Shown here: positions 5,889 to 6,562 of the stretch, piece by piece
Position numbering within the stretch: the stretch's first letter is position 1
Layout of the letters: each line of letters begins with the position of its first letter
Source of the DNA: Pseudomonadota bacterium
GTDB taxonomy: Bacteria; Pseudomonadota; Alphaproteobacteria; UBA828; JAPUJA01
Assembly: GCA_027296525.1 (NCBI GenBank)
Contig: JAPUJA010000101.1
Coordinates: forward strand, 1-6,562
Reading direction: 5' to 3'
Length of the DNA stretch: 6,562 bases
Made by a program: the position numbers and the translations under genes
Notes under the pieces: model-generated
What the model was told of the DNA's origin: nothing
The model's database searches: none
Seen by the model: the letters and a program-made list of their open reading frames with translations, nothing else

Positions 5889-6155
5889 GTCAGAAGCTCC
5901 TCTTGTCGCGCATCATTCGGCTCCCATCTCTTCGCTGGGCGCGACGGGCCTGTTCATCGAGACCGCCAAGCCACAATGCAATTCGGTCGAGTGGGCTTCG
6001 CGATGGGCCACAGGCGGCCACTCCGTTTGGCCAAAAACATGACCGGCAGCCTAACCTCAGGCATCATCGCCGGCATGCAATCATTTCTTCGCGCGGGCTA
6101 CGAGAGCCGCGCTGGCGCCGATCTAGACTAAAAACAGAAAGCCGTTCTACGGGCC
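5889..6155. other. Region upstream of the ABM gene with no confident gene
   Basis: A plus-strand frame from ATG 5887 to TGA 6042 (51 codons, MSEAPLVAHHSAPISSLGAT at its start) and a minus-strand frame ending at 5913 (...MNRPVAPSEEMGAE) are both open here. Neither has a ribosome site, and the minus frame has no good start, so I cannot say which strand, if any, is coding. On the minus strand a weak CCGT/ACGG stem near 6140-6150 followed by TTTCTGTTTTT could be a terminator for the mini-ORF at 6156-6230. Confidence 0.3.
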
Positions 6156-6230
6156 TTAAACCGACATTCCCCAGATGACATCCAAATTCGTGAAAATCGT
6201 ACTACCGTCCCACCGCCAAGGGAACTGCAT
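6156..6230 (-). CDS. Possible 24-residue mini-ORF with a strong ribosome site
   Basis: ATG at 6230-6228 is preceded at 7 bases by AGGAGG (6243-6238). The frame codes MQFPWRWDGSTIF, then TNLDVIWGMSV, and ends in TAA at 6156-6158. A T-rich run on the same strand follows within 40 bases. The ribosome site is better than those of several real genes in the window, but the frame is so short that chance is a serious alternative. It could be a leader peptide or a degenerate gene start. I recognise no family. Confidence 0.2.
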   Translation of the reverse strand: MQFPWRWDGSTIFTNLDVIWGMSV

Positions 6231-6405
6231 CCCTGCCCCTCCTGTTTATTCTGTCCGCCGCAGAATTCCTTGGATTCTCGACCGATGTCAGTTGAAGAGC
6301 CCAATGCGTACGAGCACGGCTCGCTCTTGCAAGATCCGTCGGTCGCTAGGGCGGATGGAATAAATAGAAGGGACAGGCGCTTTCCGCTTTGCCGGAGGGA
6401 AATCG

Positions 6406-6516
6406 ATGGCCTCCGTGACGGCAACGGTTGTCAAACGCTTCTGGCCGTTGCGTCAAAGCCGTTATTCGCGCACGATGGATGTTGGAACGAGAGCCATATG
6501 GGAGATATCGGTTTAG
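6406..6516 (+). CDS. Possible 36-residue small basic protein
   Basis: ATG at 6406 is preceded at 6 bases by GGAGGG (6394-6399). It would encode MASVTATVVKRFWPLRQSRY, then SRTMDVGTRAIWEISV, ending at TAG 6514-6516. The product is basic, without a membrane segment, and matches no family that I know. Other frames over the same bases are also open, so coding is unproven. Bases 6517-6562 and 6231-6393 show nothing further that I can support. Confidence 0.2.
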   Translation: MASVTATVVKRFWPLRQSRYSRTMDVGTRAIWEISV

Positions 6517-6562
6517 GTCGTGGACTCATAAGACAGCTAAGCTATTGAAACCTAGCATCTTC

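Noticed and set aside
6220..6245. GGAAC...GTT spacing resembling an alphaproteobacterial general-stress (EcfG) promoter
   Set aside because: The -10 half is imperfect and no convincing gene starts downstream on the plus strand.

Overview
The window looks like accessory DNA of a GC-rich alphaproteobacterium, most likely of the order Hyphomicrobiales (Rhizobiales). This rests on three things: the strong G/C third-position bias of the main genes, the style of the enzyme cluster, and dispersed repeats with GTCCGC...GCGGAC palindromes of a kind I associate with Bradyrhizobium/Mesorhizobium-like genomes. The taxonomic call is recognition only and was not tested.

Layout. (1) 1-425: a broken trypsin-like peptidase gene on the minus strand. 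It runs off the left edge and carries an in-frame TGA at 123-125 that sits in a perfect 12-bp inverted repeat. (2) 426-593: first copy of a ~170-bp dispersed repeat, followed by another small palindromic unit (611-639). (3) 692-889: the last ~65 codons (TOBE domain) of a sugar/polyamine-type ABC transporter ATPase on the plus strand, with its front missing. (4) 1069-4816: an intact minus-strand operon, transcribed as cysteine hydrolase (isochorismatase fold), class III aminotransferase, a possible 32-residue protein, then a CrtI-like FAD oxidoreductase. (5) 4895-4957: the last 20 codons of what looks like a Cys/Met-metabolism PLP enzyme, cut by (6) the second repeat copy, 4958-5134, in the same orientation as the first. 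(7) 5286-5888: an antibiotic-biosynthesis-monooxygenase (ABM) domain protein with two C-terminal membrane helices. (8) 5889-6562: about 670 bases without a confident gene but with two tiny ORFs that have good Shine-Dalgarno sequences.

How it fits together. The two direct repeats bracket a ~4.4-kb block whose edge genes are both truncated and whose interior genes are complete. The simplest reading is a piece of a catabolic locus cut out of a larger transporter-plus-enzyme cluster and now held between repeats. The operon probably degrades a nitrogenous compound: amide or carbamoyl hydrolysis, PLP-dependent transamination and FAD-dependent oxidation are the three expected chemistries, but the substrate cannot be read from the sequence. 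The hydrolase start has its whole Shine-Dalgarno sequence paired in a perfect 7-bp hairpin, and a candidate promoter lies just upstream, inside the block. No transposase, tRNA, rRNA or CRISPR array is visible.
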